From NCBI GenBank assembly GCA_963576475.1, contig OY754990.1:9406921-9470920 (forward strand): 64,000 nt of DNA, in the 5' to 3' direction. The notes below the pieces were generated by a model. It was not told the DNA's origin and did not search any database. It worked only from the letters and a program-made list of their open reading frames with translations. Both the position numbers and the translations under genes were made by a program. This DNA is from Molanna angustata. Lineage: Eukaryota; Arthropoda; Insecta; Trichoptera; Molannidae. Positions 1 through 12,108 of the stretch are shown one piece after another. Position 1 is the stretch's first letter. Each line of letters opens with the position of its first letter.

Positions 1-832
1 TTGCGCCCTCGTCAATTCTGTACTTAGAGAAGAGCAGGACGAACGCCTTTAGTCTCGCTCGGCAGTGACTCGTCAACTGTGGCGAATGTTGTTGTGTGGT
101 TCGGGCACACCGCCGGCGCAGACGTCGGGTCAGACATCCTGTGTTGACAAATAGACGTCATATCTGACAGGTGATGATTGCGTCGGATGCCCCCGGTGTT
201 AGCCCGCGGAACCTTCGGACGCCAACACGAGGACCGATGCGTCGGGATATAAGTCTAGGTTGCGGCTCTAAGGGCCCAGGCAGTAAAGGCGGGGGTGGGC
301 GGCCGACGCTGTTGTGCCCTCGTCATTCTATACTTAGAGAAGAGCAGGACGGACGCCTCTAGTCTCGCTCGGCAGTTACTCGTCAACTGTGGCGAATGTT
401 GTTGTGTGGTTCGGGCACACCGCCGGCGCAGACGTCGGGTCAGATATCCTGTGTTGACAACGAGACGTCAAATCTGACAGGTGATGATTGCGTCGGATGC
501 CCCCGGTGTTAGCCCGCGGAACCTTCGGACGCCAACACGAGGACCGAGGGGTCAGGGTACAAGCCCCTCCGACTTGAAACGGAGTGTACTTAGCGGCCGA
601 TTTCGAGACCAATCGGAGGCCCTGACGTGTGTGGTTGGATTCTCGGGGGCAGTGGTTGAACCCGATGGATGGTGGATATTTTGTGTTTGTCCGATGTTGC
701 GGCTGCGTCCGGTGGTGAACAGGGCCAATGAGCTCTATAGCGTCGCCGGCGTGGAAGTGGATCGCGATCTCCCTCGATGTACTATGTTAGTATAATACAA
801 TGCAGTTGACAATAAATAAAATAAAATAAAAA
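1..832 (+). mobile_element. GC-rich retroposon-like 3' end with ~310-bp tandem unit
   Basis: The block is far more GC-rich than the DNA after it. A unit starting at base 1 begins again at about 311 (the TTGTGCCCTCGTCATTC region), so the period is about 310 bases; the second copy diverges after about 546. It ends in an A-rich run of AATAA-type repeats at 810-832, as the 3' ends of non-LTR retrotransposons do. No reverse transcriptase motif is visible in the open frames, so this is inferred to be a 3' untranslated region of a 5'-truncated element. The left end lies outside the window. Confidence 0.45.
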
Positions 833-1085
833 AGTCTAATTTACAACGGCGGTTGTGCAATATCTCAAAACCCAATAAATTTTCATAAAATTCTTAAATA
901 TCATTTCAACAGCTACGATTTGATTGTAATGTGTGCGAACTTTCAGATAATTTCCTTTAAAAATGTAAATATTATAAAGAAAGATATATATTTTTTCTTC
1001 ATTTCGCTCTCCTGTAAAATTAAATTTTCGCAGAAACGACACTGTAACTAGGGCATAGCGAAATAAGTTGTTATATTGTACATGT

Positions 1086-1640
1086 TATGGCGCGCGCTAG
1101 TGTCTGAATCCGGACGATTCAGCCCTATATAAAGACGCCTCAGACCGGGAGCGTTCATTCGATCTACCCTGTTCCAGTTGTCGCGGTCGCGCTGTCCTTG
1201 CGACCCCATAGTTTTCAATCCGCGTAATCATCGTATATTATTCTAATTTAAAATATAATTATTTATTAAGTCAACTATTTTCAATGTATTAGAGTCACTT
1301 ATCCAAATAAATTCATGTAAGTAATTGCACCAATTATCTTTTGATTTCTGCCATCTAATTACCTGTGTTTTACTGTAATATTAAATATCTATATGTACGT
1401 AGTGCTGTGTTAGGTAAGTACCTACACAGTCATTACAATACCTTCGCTTGGGGATAGGCAAACAGGTTGAAATACCTAAAGCCTATATAGACCGGCATAG
1501 CCTATCCTGGGTGACCACCGACAGGTTATCTAACTTGATCGGCAGCACAACCCAGTCCTCGGTAACCAAGATCAGGTAACTTGGTATCCCGAGGGCCCAA
1601 AGCCAAACAGGTGACGAGAGTACACCTAAAAAGAGGTAAA
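1086..1640 (+). repeat. 5' LTR with promoter and poly(A) signals
   Basis: A TATATAAAG box lies at 1126-1134, and an initiator-like TTCATTCGATCT follows about 25 bases later, so transcription probably starts near 1155-1165. AATAAA-type signals lie downstream (near 1306). The same elements recur in the 3' copy. Confidence 0.9.
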
Positions 1641-1641
1641 C

Positions 1642-1658
1642 TGGTGACCCAAAACACG
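1642..1658 (+). promoter_or_regulatory. Primer-binding-like site
   Basis: TGGTGACCCAAAACACG begins one base after the 5' LTR. PBS sequences start with TGG because tRNAs end in CCA. I cannot name the tRNA. Confidence 0.6.
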
Positions 1659-4095
1659 TGAATTTGATCACAATTGGTTACCAATAAGTAATCTGGTAAA
1701 CCAAAAACGTGAAGTAAAACACAATGGTTACCAATCAGTAAACTGGTAACCACCGAAATTGTATTTGAGCATATAATCTAACATAAAAAAATAAAGGTTT
1801 TAAACTGGTAAGCCCCATGTATTATTTTAAAAATTGCATTATTTCGTGTACTATTTTTGTATTAAATTGGATTATTTTATAAATATTTTTGTTGCCAAGT
1901 AAACGTGCTCAATTTGTGATAATTATTGTAACCGGTAAATTGTTAAAAGGAACAAAATAATTTTGTGCATTAATAATCTACCTATATAATTTCACAAATA
2001 ATATATATTTTTTTTTAAAGAATTAATCATAACAGGTAGCCAGAAATTAAAAAATAATTGAATTTGTCGTTAAAAAGGACTGGCTAGATCGAATCCCACG
2101 GGTAACTCTATACGAATTCAGAAGTAATCGTATTTTTTTGTATTTAATTTAGCCTAATATAATACCTACGCAAACCCCGTGTGAAGCGTATTAATTTTAA
2201 AAAATGCTTCGATATAATTATATAAATAAATACATGTAAATTTAATTATAAAAAGCGACATATATAAATATGTAATATAACCATATTATTGTTGAATACT
2301 TTTGTATCATAACTGATATTTCTTTTAGATATAAATGTATATGTTTATTAATAATATATGTTATTTTTTTTCATGAAACGAGACAAACCAAACAAAACAA
2401 GTAAACTAGACGAAAAAAAATAATACCCAAAAAAAACCAAGGAAGTTGGAAACGAAGTAAAAATAAAAAATTACATGCCAGAGAAGCAAGAATTCTACAA
2501 AAAGTTAAGTAAAATAATAATTTTTTATAATAATATTCAGTTGTGCAGTAAAAAATATAGTAATTTCATTGAAAAATATATATATGTAAAGTCATTGCTA
2601 AAAAAAAAATAGTTAAAAATATGTAAAATTATTGCCAAAATTAGTAAAAAATATATAAAATCAGTGCACAATCTAAAGTAAAATCATTGATGATTTTTTA
2701 AAAAAATTAATAATAGACGCATTTTTTATTGGCAAATTGTAGAGGCATTTTAATAAAAATACCTACAAAAAAAGGAATATAATACTCCGAATATTTTTTA
2801 AATATATGTTGTTTGTCTAAAATTATAACCGAATACAAGGTAACGAGAAATCTAGCACATTTAACAATCATATCAAAATCGTGTAACAAAAATACCTATT
2901 ATCAAGGTGATATTATTTTTGCGTTCGCATAAATTATTATCATGATATTTTGATATCTACCAATAATTCGGGTAGAATTAAATTTTGGAATATTTATCAA
3001 ATCATAATTTATTATTGTGTGTAGTAAAAATACTGCCGAAAATCGTCACCAAGCGTAATATTATTCCGCGTGATATAAAAAAAAATACCCATCGAAAAAA
3101 ACCGAACAACAATTTTGCCAGTGACGCGCATAATATACAAGAATAAAACCAAACAAAAAAATATTATTTTGCATTTAAAAAAAAAAAAAACACAATAACA
3201 TTTTTAGCAACAAAGTGAGAATATATACTATATTGTAAAAAAAACCATTTGAAAAATAATATTTTATTTAAGCCATTTTTGTTAAAACCAAGGGTATAAC
3301 TTAATAAATAATATTAAATACCTAACTAACTTTGAAAAATTACAACATAATCATCTTATCAAACATCAGAATATTTATAAAAACTTAAAATCATATTCAT
3401 TAATTCGTGTCCAAACAAATTTATTTTAAATTAATCGTAAAATAAATAACATCGCAACAATATTTCGGACGCCACTGCATTCCCGAAATAACTAATCCCG
3501 CAAAGCGAGAAACCGTATCCCGAACGTCAGTTAACTCGCCGCGAATCTCGTAACGGAAATAATATTGTCATCTAGCATTAATACCCGGAGTTTCACAAAC
3601 AACATTATATTATTTAATATTATTTATTTTCTGTAATAACTTGTAACTTTATTTCAGATTTTAAACTTATAATATTTTAAAAAGATATAATATTTAACCA
3701 ATATCAACTTAATCAACGGCAACAAGAAACAAAACATCGCACTTCAAACAAATACAAATAGAACTTCAAAAAAAAAAAAAAATTTTTCGAAACGCGTATA
3801 AATAATTATAAAACAAATTTTATTCCTCTTTAATTAAAAAGAAAAGAAACAAAAGAAACATTTTTAAGATTCAAAACTTCTTTAATATCAAATTTTTTTT
3901 AAGATTCAAATTTTTTTTTAAGATCCAAATTTTTTTTAAGATTCAAATTTTTTTTTATTTACAAATTCATTTCTAAATTGATCAAACATTATTTCATCAA
4001 GCAATTTCAAACATTAATTGAAAGCAACTTAGTTAATTAACAAATACAATCGTCTACAAATAATAAAAATTTAAATTTAAATAAAATTGTATACA
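1659..4095 (+). other. Long non-coding leader of the LTR element
   Basis: About 2.4 kb of very AT-rich sequence separates the primer site from the gag remnant. Repeated ggta/accagt words occur at 1640-1760, and a short ~19-base tandem (AAGATTCAAATTTTTTT type) lies at about 3860-3955. No coding frame is convincing. Confidence 0.6.
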
Positions 4096-4377
4096 ATGTC
4101 CTACGATAAATTAAGCATTATGGATCAAGATAATCTACATCAGACATCACAAGAAACAGGAAACGAAATATCTTCAGCGAACCTCAAACTACCATACGTA
4201 TGGAGAGAGAAAATCCACTTATGGTTTTTTACGATAGAAGCGCAATTCGCGAACGCGAGAATCACAAAAGACGAATCGAAGTATAATCATGTTTTAGCAG
4301 CATTGGATCCTGAAACCATGTCTTGCGTCGCAGATATTATTCAATTTCCACCTATGGACAGAGACTACAAACAATGA
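4096..4377 (+). pseudogene. Gag N-terminal (capsid) remnant
   Basis: A 93-codon frame begins at the ATG at 4096. It contains the motif of gypsy-type Gag proteins in which a tryptophan-rich 'lhlWF..iEaQFa.ari' segment is followed by 'ALDPE....VADII..PP'. A usual Gag of this kind is several times longer and ends in a zinc knuckle; here the frame stops a few residues after the PP motif, next to the pol remnant. The structural function is therefore lost, but the region could still serve as a packaging signal (inference). Confidence 0.8.
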
Positions 4378-4378
4378 T

Positions 4379-4811
4379 GTCAAAAATTCGCCCCATTCCA
4401 ATCTCAAATCATAGCAGATTAAAAACATTCGTGCATAAGCAGATGAATCAGACAAAATACGTCTTCCTAAGGAACGACGCAGTGAGACGCCCTCTTCAGA
4501 AACCTTACGACGGACCTTACTTAGTGCAAGAGAGGGATGATAAAACAGCCACTATAAATATCAAGGGAAAAAGCAGAAAAATTTCATTAGATCGTCTAAA
4601 ACCAGCCTTCTTCCTAAATGAGAGTATGGACCCCTGCGATGAGATGAACACCAGACAAGCCACTTCCCCAGAGCAGAGAAGGATGTCTATTCCGCAGACT
4701 AACAACGCCACTACGTCAGAAGCCACTTCATCACAGCAATCACACACAACCACCAGAGCTGGAAGAAGAGTGTACTTCCCTGAAAGATTCACAAGCTACA
4801 GATTTTTTTAA
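4379..4811 (+). pseudogene. Pol C-terminal remnant (after integrase core)
   Basis: The frame ending at 4811 encodes the post-integrase tail of gypsy-type Pol: a 'VFLRNDAVRRPLQ' segment, then 'YDGPYLV' and 'DRLKPAF', which mark the C-terminal chromatin/DNA-binding region. Protease, reverse transcriptase, RNase H and the integrase core are missing between this segment and the gag remnant; the deletion junction falls near 4350-4380. The tail is Ser/Thr/Gln-rich and ends at a TAA. Confidence 0.85.
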
Positions 4812-5532
4812 GTTAAGTAACGTATATTTTTTTCTTTTCATATATCTATGAAAATATGTATAATTTATGTAAAATATGTAACACAAAGTGCATTCGTTAT
4901 AATATAATATACATAACTGTTTTATTCAATTTGTAGCACCTCACAGTAAAGTGCATTGAATAAAATAATATAATTAATTAAAATATTGTGTATAATTTAA
5001 TATGTAAAAAAAATCACTTACAAGCTCATAAGTAATGAGTAATTATTTAAAATTTTGTGTATAATGTAATATGTAAAACTAAGTACTTACAAACTCATAA
5101 GTAATGAGTAATTATTTAAAATTTTGTGTATAATGTAATATGTAAAACTAAGTACTTATAAACTCAGAAGTAAAGAGTTATTAATTTAAATTTTATGTAC
5201 CTATATGTAAACCAACTCAGAAGTAATAACTAGTTAATTTATTTATTTTTTGATACCAAGGAATGTAATTATAAAGAATTAAAATTGTATTGGAAAACTC
5301 ATACAGCATGAAAGTACGCTATATTTTTTCCATTATTATGTCAACATAACAAAGAAACATTTGTATCTAATACCAAAGAAATATTTTTTTATTTCATGCC
5401 AAAATAAAAAAAACTTAATTTTTCCTCATGTCGAATCAACAAATGTTTTAAATTTTTTTTCCATTGTTACAGAATGCTGTAAGGACTATAGGGGAAGCAA
5501 GGATATCGTCGAATCGACTGGAAAGGGGGTGA
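4812..5532 (+). other. 3' untranslated region with ~69-bp tandem repeats and polypurine tract
   Basis: At about 4975-5215 a ~69-base unit (core ATAATGTAATATGTAAAAC, then ACTCATAAGTAATGAGTAA) recurs about three times with drift. The polypurine tract GGAAAGGGGG sits at about 5520-5529, just before the 3' LTR, where plus-strand priming is expected. Confidence 0.7.
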
Positions 5533-6087
5533 TATGGCGCGCGCTAGTGTCTGAATCCGGACGATTCAGCCCTATATAAAGACGCCTCAGACCGGGAGCG
5601 TTCATTCGATCTACCCTGTTCCAGTTGTCGCGGTCGCGCTGTCCTTGCGACCCCATAGTTTTCAATCCGCGTAATCATCGTATATTATTCTAATTTAAAA
5701 TATAATTATTTATTAAGTCAACTATTTTCAATGTATTAGAGTCACTTATCCAAATAAATTCATGTAAGTAATTGCACCAATTATCTTTTGATTTCTGCCA
5801 TCTAATTACCTGTGTTTTACTGTAATATTAAATATCTATATGTACGTAGTGCTGTGTTAGGTAAGTACCTACACAGTCATTACAATACCTTCGCTTGGGG
5901 ATAGGCAAACAGGTTGAAATACCTAAAGCCTATATAGACCGGCATAGCCTATCCTGGGTGACCACCGACAGGTTATCTAACTTGATCGGCAGCACAACCC
6001 AGTCCTCGGTAACCAAGATCAGGTAACTTGGTATCCCGAGGGCCCAAAGCCAAACAGGTGACGAGAGTACACCTAAAAAGAGGTAAA
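5533..6087 (+). repeat. 3' LTR
   Basis: A same-length and apparently identical copy of the LTR at 1086-1640, including the TATA box and AATAAA signals. It is followed by ATGT, the target duplication. Confidence 0.92.
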
Positions 6088-6152
6088 ATGTAAAACATTA
6101 ATTAGAAGAATTAGAAGCGACGGCTTCTAATTTGTATACCTAGTTCCATCAT

Positions 6153-6527
6153 GAAAATGAAAAATATGAACACATATAATTCTACAATGGATTTATTTCA
6201 CTTCCGACGTCCGTTTCGGCTTAAAAGGCCATAATCATGGCTTATTTCAATTTTAATTGTATATCTTCCTTCTCTATCTTTCACACAAATACCGGTCCCT
6301 TTTTTCCAGTACCTCATTGTGTGTCCGGATTTTTCCCATCATTAATAGCATTACATTATATACATACATTTATATATTTACCTGATGTAACCTTTGATTA
6401 ACTTTGTATAAAAGAAATGTGAACTGTGTCCTTAACACCAGTTGATTATGGCCTTGTAAGCCGAAATGGTCGTCGGGAGTGAAATAAATCTATTGTATAT
6501 TTATATGTGTTCATATTTTTCATTTTC
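6153..6527. mobile_element. MITE with ~85-base imperfect terminal inverted repeats
   Basis: The left end (GAAAATGAAAAATATGAACA...) is the reverse complement, with scattered mismatches, of the right end. The match continues through the TTTATTTCACT.CCGACG..C segments and past the CGGCTTA.AAGGCCATAATCA words. There is no coding frame. The target duplication is unclear. Confidence 0.75.
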
Positions 6528-6566
6528 GATATAAATACATAAACAAAAAAAAATAACTAAAAAAAA

Positions 6567-7190
6567 GAATGCAGAAAATAAGAAGTATGGTCATCATAGA
6601 TCGCATAGCGAAGCTCAAATGGCAGTGGGCAGGGCATGTCGCAAGTTGGTGAGTACTGGGCCCCAAAAATCCTTAAATGCACCACAAAAAAAATAAATAT
6701 AAATTATATGCATACTTAGATGCATACTTGAAACAATATCATTTATTAATTAGGTATCTACCTACATAGACGTTGAACTGTATCAACTGATTGTAGTGAG
6801 CTCAATATTGACTGGTCGTTCAGTATTGGGGTTACCTGCTAGATTTTGGTGCGGATGGCTAATTAGATAATATACTCTTCTTTCCTTTTCTTTCGAATGT
6901 TTTAAAGTACTTACTTATTATTAAACAAATGCAAGTGTTAAATATATTACTAATTTAAAATTAAATTATTTAAAAGAACCTTTAACAGGTTTATAACTTG
7001 ATTCACATAATATAGCTATTGTAAATTTGTATAGTAAACACTTGGTTCTGTAAATCAATAAAATAAAATGAATGGACACCATGGAAAAACAGAAGAGGCA
7101 TCGGCTGGCCCCAATAACGATGGGCCGATGATATTGTCAGGACGGGCGGGTTAATATAAGATGCAGATGGCATCAAATAAATAGAGGAAG
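6567..7190 (+). pseudogene. RTE-like LINE Pol C-terminal remnant, interrupted
   Basis: The first piece (about 6567-6655) reads as the 'IAKLKWQWAGHVA' motif just before the end of many RTE-type LINE polymerases. The second piece (about 7068-7190) reads as the following 'GIGWPQ.RWADDIV' part. About 410 bases with an A-rich right end (AATAAAATAAAATG) lie between them and look like a separate insertion. Stops and frame changes show it is dead. Confidence 0.6.
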
Positions 7191-7458
7191 GCTGATAAAT
7201 AAGAAGAAAAAATGAGAAAAAAAAAACAAAATATCACTGTTATCATTCTGTTTCGATAGTCAGTATTGCAGTGTACCCGAGCATAAAAAATGTAGTATAT
7301 AGTAGGGGTCCCTCCAGGAAGGGATGGCATGACCAATTGAAAGAGGGAAATGAATTCCATAGTGATCGTTATAGAATTGAGTAGTTCTTCTCGTCCCCGA
7401 AGCGGCTGCTCGTCGGACAAAACAAGAAACTACTATCACGCATATTTCATACCGTTAC

Positions 7459-7663
7459 TGATTTAAATATTATAATAAATTAAAACACATTTTGTGACAT
7501 TCAGTTTAGGTTGAAAAAGTAACCTTCATCTTTTATTATTTTAAACCATAGCAGCAAAAAACATTATAAAAATTATAGAAATAAAACAATGATAAATGTT
7601 CCACATTTAAATATTTTAACACATCGAATCCAACAATAATAATTTTCCATAGATAACACAACA
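7459..7663 (-). repeat. 3' LTR of the TRIM-like element
   Basis: Matches 16500-16703 with a few substitutions and small indels. It lies just downstream (minus strand) of a polypurine tract. Confidence 0.8.
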
Positions 7664-7829
7664 CCCCTTTCTTTAGTCTCTTCCAAATATGATTCTTATG
7701 TCCTAGCATTTTTATAAACAAGTATTATTAATATTAACTTACATTTATATATCCAATTTTAATATATTATATTTAAAGTAGAGTCTTATAAACTAGCATT
7801 TTTAAACAATCTTATTCCTATTACACTAA

Positions 7830-7991
7830 TCACATAAATCTATTTGGTTTCTTAATAACCCTCCCATATCTAGAGGTTTGGACAATTTCATGATTTTCAT
7901 CATTTTTGATAGTTGGAAATGAAACATACTTTGTATGATTATTATTATCGTTTATATTGACATTAATAGTATCTTTACTACCTTCCCTATC
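7830..7991 (-). pseudogene. Pol extreme C-terminus (second half)
   Basis: The minus-strand frame ending at 7830 has the closing motif of gypsy-type Pol, 'TSRYGRVIKKPNRF'. It resumes in the same reading frame as the fragment at 16328-16490 if one copy of the 8-base duplication TCCCTATC and everything between is removed. So the coding sequence was open at the time of the insertion. Confidence 0.75.
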
Positions 7992-8180
7992 TAGTGATGA
8001 GCAAAAGTCTTGCAAGTCTTGCAGTCTTGGTCTTGGTCTTGCATTTTTTGCAAGACCAAGACCAAGACCAAGACCACATACTTCACTGCAAGAACAAGAC
8101 CAAGACCAATAACAAGACCATGCTTGCAAGACCAAGAGTCTTGCAAGACTTAAATGCAAGACTCTTGCGGTCTTGCATTT
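7992..8180. repeat. Left subterminal AAGACC/GGTCTT array
   Basis: Dense repeats of AAGACC and its complement, with CTTGCA spacers, in both orientations. The region could fold into hairpins. The open frames here are repeat artefacts. Confidence 0.85.
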
Positions 8181-8446
8181 TTTCAATATGTTGACATATT
8201 ACTCATAGAAATTGCATTGGAACGACAGTAAATGACTTATCCAACTGTCGATTCGTTTAAGGGAATGAAATTCTCTTGAAGGAAGAGGCAGTTTAAATTC
8301 AAGATACGCAAGATTGTATGCAGGGTCTATATTTTTCACGGTGTTTCCAACTTTGAAGTCAAAAAACACCAACATAGAGGCTTCGCAGCATATATGTTCC
8401 GTAGACGGATTTACTCAGAATTCGGAGTAGAACATTTCGTGAGTCT

Positions 8447-8467
8447 GTGTGTGTGTATGTGTGTGTG

Positions 8468-8508
<41 letters not shown>

Positions 8509-8530
8509 GAGGGTGTGTGTGTGTGTGTGT
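8447..8530 (+). repeat. TG microsatellite
   Basis: Interrupted (TG)n in copy A; the matching array in copy B is at about 12008-12107 and is longer. Confidence 0.9.
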
Positions 8531-11500
8531 CCGTCCCCCGTATTAACTTTTGATCCGCTCAATTCTCAGAGCCGAAAATTTCAGAGTATATAAACAGTAA
8601 TAGGCCTACAAAACTGTTATACTCAGAATTTTGAATTTTTGTTTCAGTCAGGAGTTATCAACTTTTGAATTTTCACTTTATTTTTCCATATATCTCAGAA
8701 AGCATAAAAGCTAGAACGCTGAAAATTGGTATGAATATAGACAAATACAAAATCTCAAATTTAATTATTCAAAAAAATTACAGAGTTTCTTTTTTAATAT
8801 ATTTTTTATGACAAATTTATGTGTTTAACTGCCTATATTTCCATAATTTTTAAAAATATCGCAAAAAGCCGAAACACCTCATTAGCATTGTAGTATTACA
8901 TCTCCATTTTTTTTTAACAATTTTTATAAAAATTTACGACATCGCTTCATACAATTTGTATGGCAGTCGCCTATACACAATATTTAAGAAGACTTAATTG
9001 TTTGATACTTAAATCTCCAAACATACATACATACCATCATGCTGGTTTCATATTCCGGGTAGGAAAAAGGACTGACCTCCACACTATCCTTTATTGACAT
9101 ACATACCTACATGTGTTGTATGTAAAACTAAATATCTTAAAATATTCAATAATATTGATTTTTGGGTTTATAGTTTGGTAGGTACTTATTCTTCAACTAT
9201 ACATAGGTACTATCGCTATCGACAGTTGGATCTCATGTGTTACATGCAACTAGTAGTATGGTTTAAAATAACATACAAAGATCGAATTTTATGACATCAT
9301 TTTATAAAAATGGTATAAAAATAATTTATAATTTAAATAATTTTGTTTCATTGTTAAATGAATTCATAATAATAAATAGGTGTAGTTACCAAAATGTAAT
9401 TTCTAGGTAGGTACTTCTTTAAGAATGAAATTTACATATCGGTTTAAAATACAAATATTTTTTATACTATGAACACGTGCGTGTATACACAGGAAGTCAA
9501 CATCTCAGATTCAAATTGTCTCATATTACGTTTACGTGATGCAAAAATAACTCTTATCATTACTAGCGCAAATGTCATATTTGACCGCGGTGTGTAAAAG
9601 AATAAAATAATAATATTATTCTTCGAGACAATAATTTTGGCCGATGTAAACAAACGTACTCAGAGGCGTTGCAAGTGTAGGTACTTTACCTTGTGCATAA
9701 AGTAAATACAATTAATTATTTTATTTAATGTTTTCCAAATTTCGATTTGTTCAAGAGAATTTATTTCTATTAACAGACCGATAAAAGTTTCAATCGAAGA
9801 TGTGCGAGATATGTATGCCAGATCTATATTTTTCATGGTTTTTTCAACTTTGAAAATACCATTCCTATGGAGCACGTTACAACTATTTAATTTTAATACG
9901 AATAATACTGCCGAAGGCCATTTACAATTACAATTATACACAATACAAATAAAAATATTCATCACAGTCAATAATAATAATGTACCTATTTATTTTATCG
10001 ATTGAATGAATATGCAAACAAAGCATTAAATATACATATAAGGGACACACACAGACACACTAAGCCTCTAAGTTGGTGTTTTTTGACTTCAAAGTTGAAA
10101 AAAACATGAAAGATATAGACCTGGCATAAAATTCTCTTAATACTGACGATTCATTAAGATAAATAAATTCTCTTGAACGTGTCGACAGTTGGAATATTAT
10201 GTATCTATGTATATATGGGTATGTATGTATGCATGTATATATTTTTAAGTGTTTAGATTTTCTTATTAGTATGAATACCTAAATTTTGTATTTTTGTAAA
10301 GTAATCCTTTCAGAATACAATCTCACCATGATACTAGTTAATAATCTGCAATAAAAAGAATACCCTTAATAATTTCAAATTCATAACTCCGCACTATATC
10401 ACCTTCGGGGGTAGTGGAGGGTAAAAATATTTCACATCAAACCATTGATTTTTTACGTTCATATTGCCAATGTCAAACGCAGTGGTTCAACCATGTTAAG
10501 TAAAAATACATAATATCTACTGTGAAACAATATTTAATAAACAGTAAGTACTTAAGGCAAACAACACGTACTCTAATGATGTATTTGTAAAAGAATGTAA
10601 TTTAATTAATATTATATATGGCGCCCATAGAAGAGGGTACCTATATATATACATACATAAGCAATATAGAGGTATACTCTTTGACAAAAAGAACCTCAAT
10701 GACTTTCAAACTTAAAAATCTAATGAATTACGTATGATTGTTTGACCATTGGATGATCACTAGTAGGTACATACAAATTTAAGAAATCTTTGTATGAAGT
10801 TAGATTGAAAAAGCCAATTTTCTAAAAGCATAACATTTTTTCCACTTTTAATAATAGATGCACATTATTTTAATTAAACAATAAAAAAATGATTAATTAA
10901 ATTTACCATACAAGGAAATAAAATAAAATCAATTATTAATAAAAAAAAAACACGGCACTCGGCTCTGAACGAGCGGTATGTATGTCAAAGAAAGGATTAG
11001 TACTTCTCTTGTGTTACGCCGCCGTTAGACAAACATAACATTTATGATTGTATCATAAAAGTATATGTTTGCATGATTTTGCACGAAATAAGACATTTTG
11101 AAACTGGCACGGTTCATATTTTAACATCCTGTGTAGGACGTAGGTATATGTTTCTGTGCGAGTTTTGACATGATATAATATTATACCTACATAAATATCT
11201 ATCATTCAAGTAAGTTGGAAGGTATATTCATTATTTCACGAGTTGCATGTAACACACGAGACACAATTTAAGAGTACGTATCAAACTAAAAACACACATT
11301 AATAAATATTTTAATTTTTTTTTATTTTCCAACAACAACTGTCGATTTGTTTAGGGGAATTTATTCTCTTAACATATGTATCAAGCGATGATACGCGAGA
11401 TTTGTATGCCAGGTCTATATTTATCGTGTTTTTTTCAACTTTGGAGTAAAAAAAGTCAACTTAGAGGCTACTCAGCATATATGTTATATAAATAGATTAT

Positions 11501-11539
11501 TATTAGATGGGTCGATGGCAGAGCGGTTAGCGTGCTGGG

Positions 11540-12014
11540 TAGTGATGAGCAAAAGTCTTGCAAGTCTTGCAGTCTTGGTCTTGGTCTTGCATTTTTTGCA
11601 AGACCAAGACCAAGACCACATACTTCACTGCAAGAACAAGACCAAGACCAGGTACGCAAGACCAAGACCAAGAACAAGACCATGCTTGCAAGACCAAGAG
11701 TCTTGCAAGACTTAAATGCAAGACTCTTGCGGTCTTGCATTTTTTCAATATGTTGACATATTACTCATAGAAATTAAATTGGAACGACAGTAAATGACTT
11801 ATCCAACTGTCGATTCGTTTAAGGGAATGAAATTCTCTTGAAGGAAGAGGCAGTTTAAATTCAAGATACGCGAGATTGTATGCAGGGTCTATATTTTTCA
11901 CGGTGTTTCCAACTTTGAAGTCAAAAAACACCAACATAGAGGCTTCGCAGCATATATGTTCCGTAGACGGATTTACTCAGAATTCGGAGTAGAACATTTC
12001 GTGAGTCTGTGTGT

Positions 12015-12059
<45 letters not shown>

Positions 12060-12065
12060 TGTGTG

Positions 12066-12108
<43 letters not shown>

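Larger units (their letters stand above)
1086..6087 (+). mobile_element. Internally deleted gypsy-type LTR retrotransposon
   Basis: Two direct repeats of equal length (555 bases) at 1086-1640 and 5533-6087 look identical when read side by side. They are flanked by the same four bases, ATGT, at 1082-1085 and 6088-6091, which is a target duplication. A primer-binding-like site follows the first LTR and a purine tract precedes the second. Only the start of gag and the end of pol remain inside, so the copy cannot make its own enzymes. Matching LTRs and an intact target duplication suggest a fairly recent insertion, presumably driven in trans by a full-length relative. The termini (TA...AA) are not the usual TG...CA; if the true start is 1084 (TGTTATGG), the two LTRs would differ at one base. 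Confidence 0.92.
7992..11539 (+). repeat. Tandem copy A inside the hAT-like element
   Basis: Runs from the left terminal repeat to a tRNA-like half site (…GCGTGCTGGG at 11530-11539). It matches copy B along its whole length with scattered substitutions, small indels and different TG-microsatellite lengths. Confidence 0.9.

Noticed and set aside
7830..8194. Frames rich in Arg-Pro, Leu-Gly or Gln-Asp at 7.8-8.2, 11.5-11.8 and 16.1-16.5 kb
   Set aside because: They are translations of the GGTCTT/AAGACC arrays. Only the pol-tail parts outside the arrays are real coding remnants.
8359..8562. His-Thr-rich frame
   Set aside because: Translation of the TG microsatellite; the same applies at 26486-26681 and 55697-55882.
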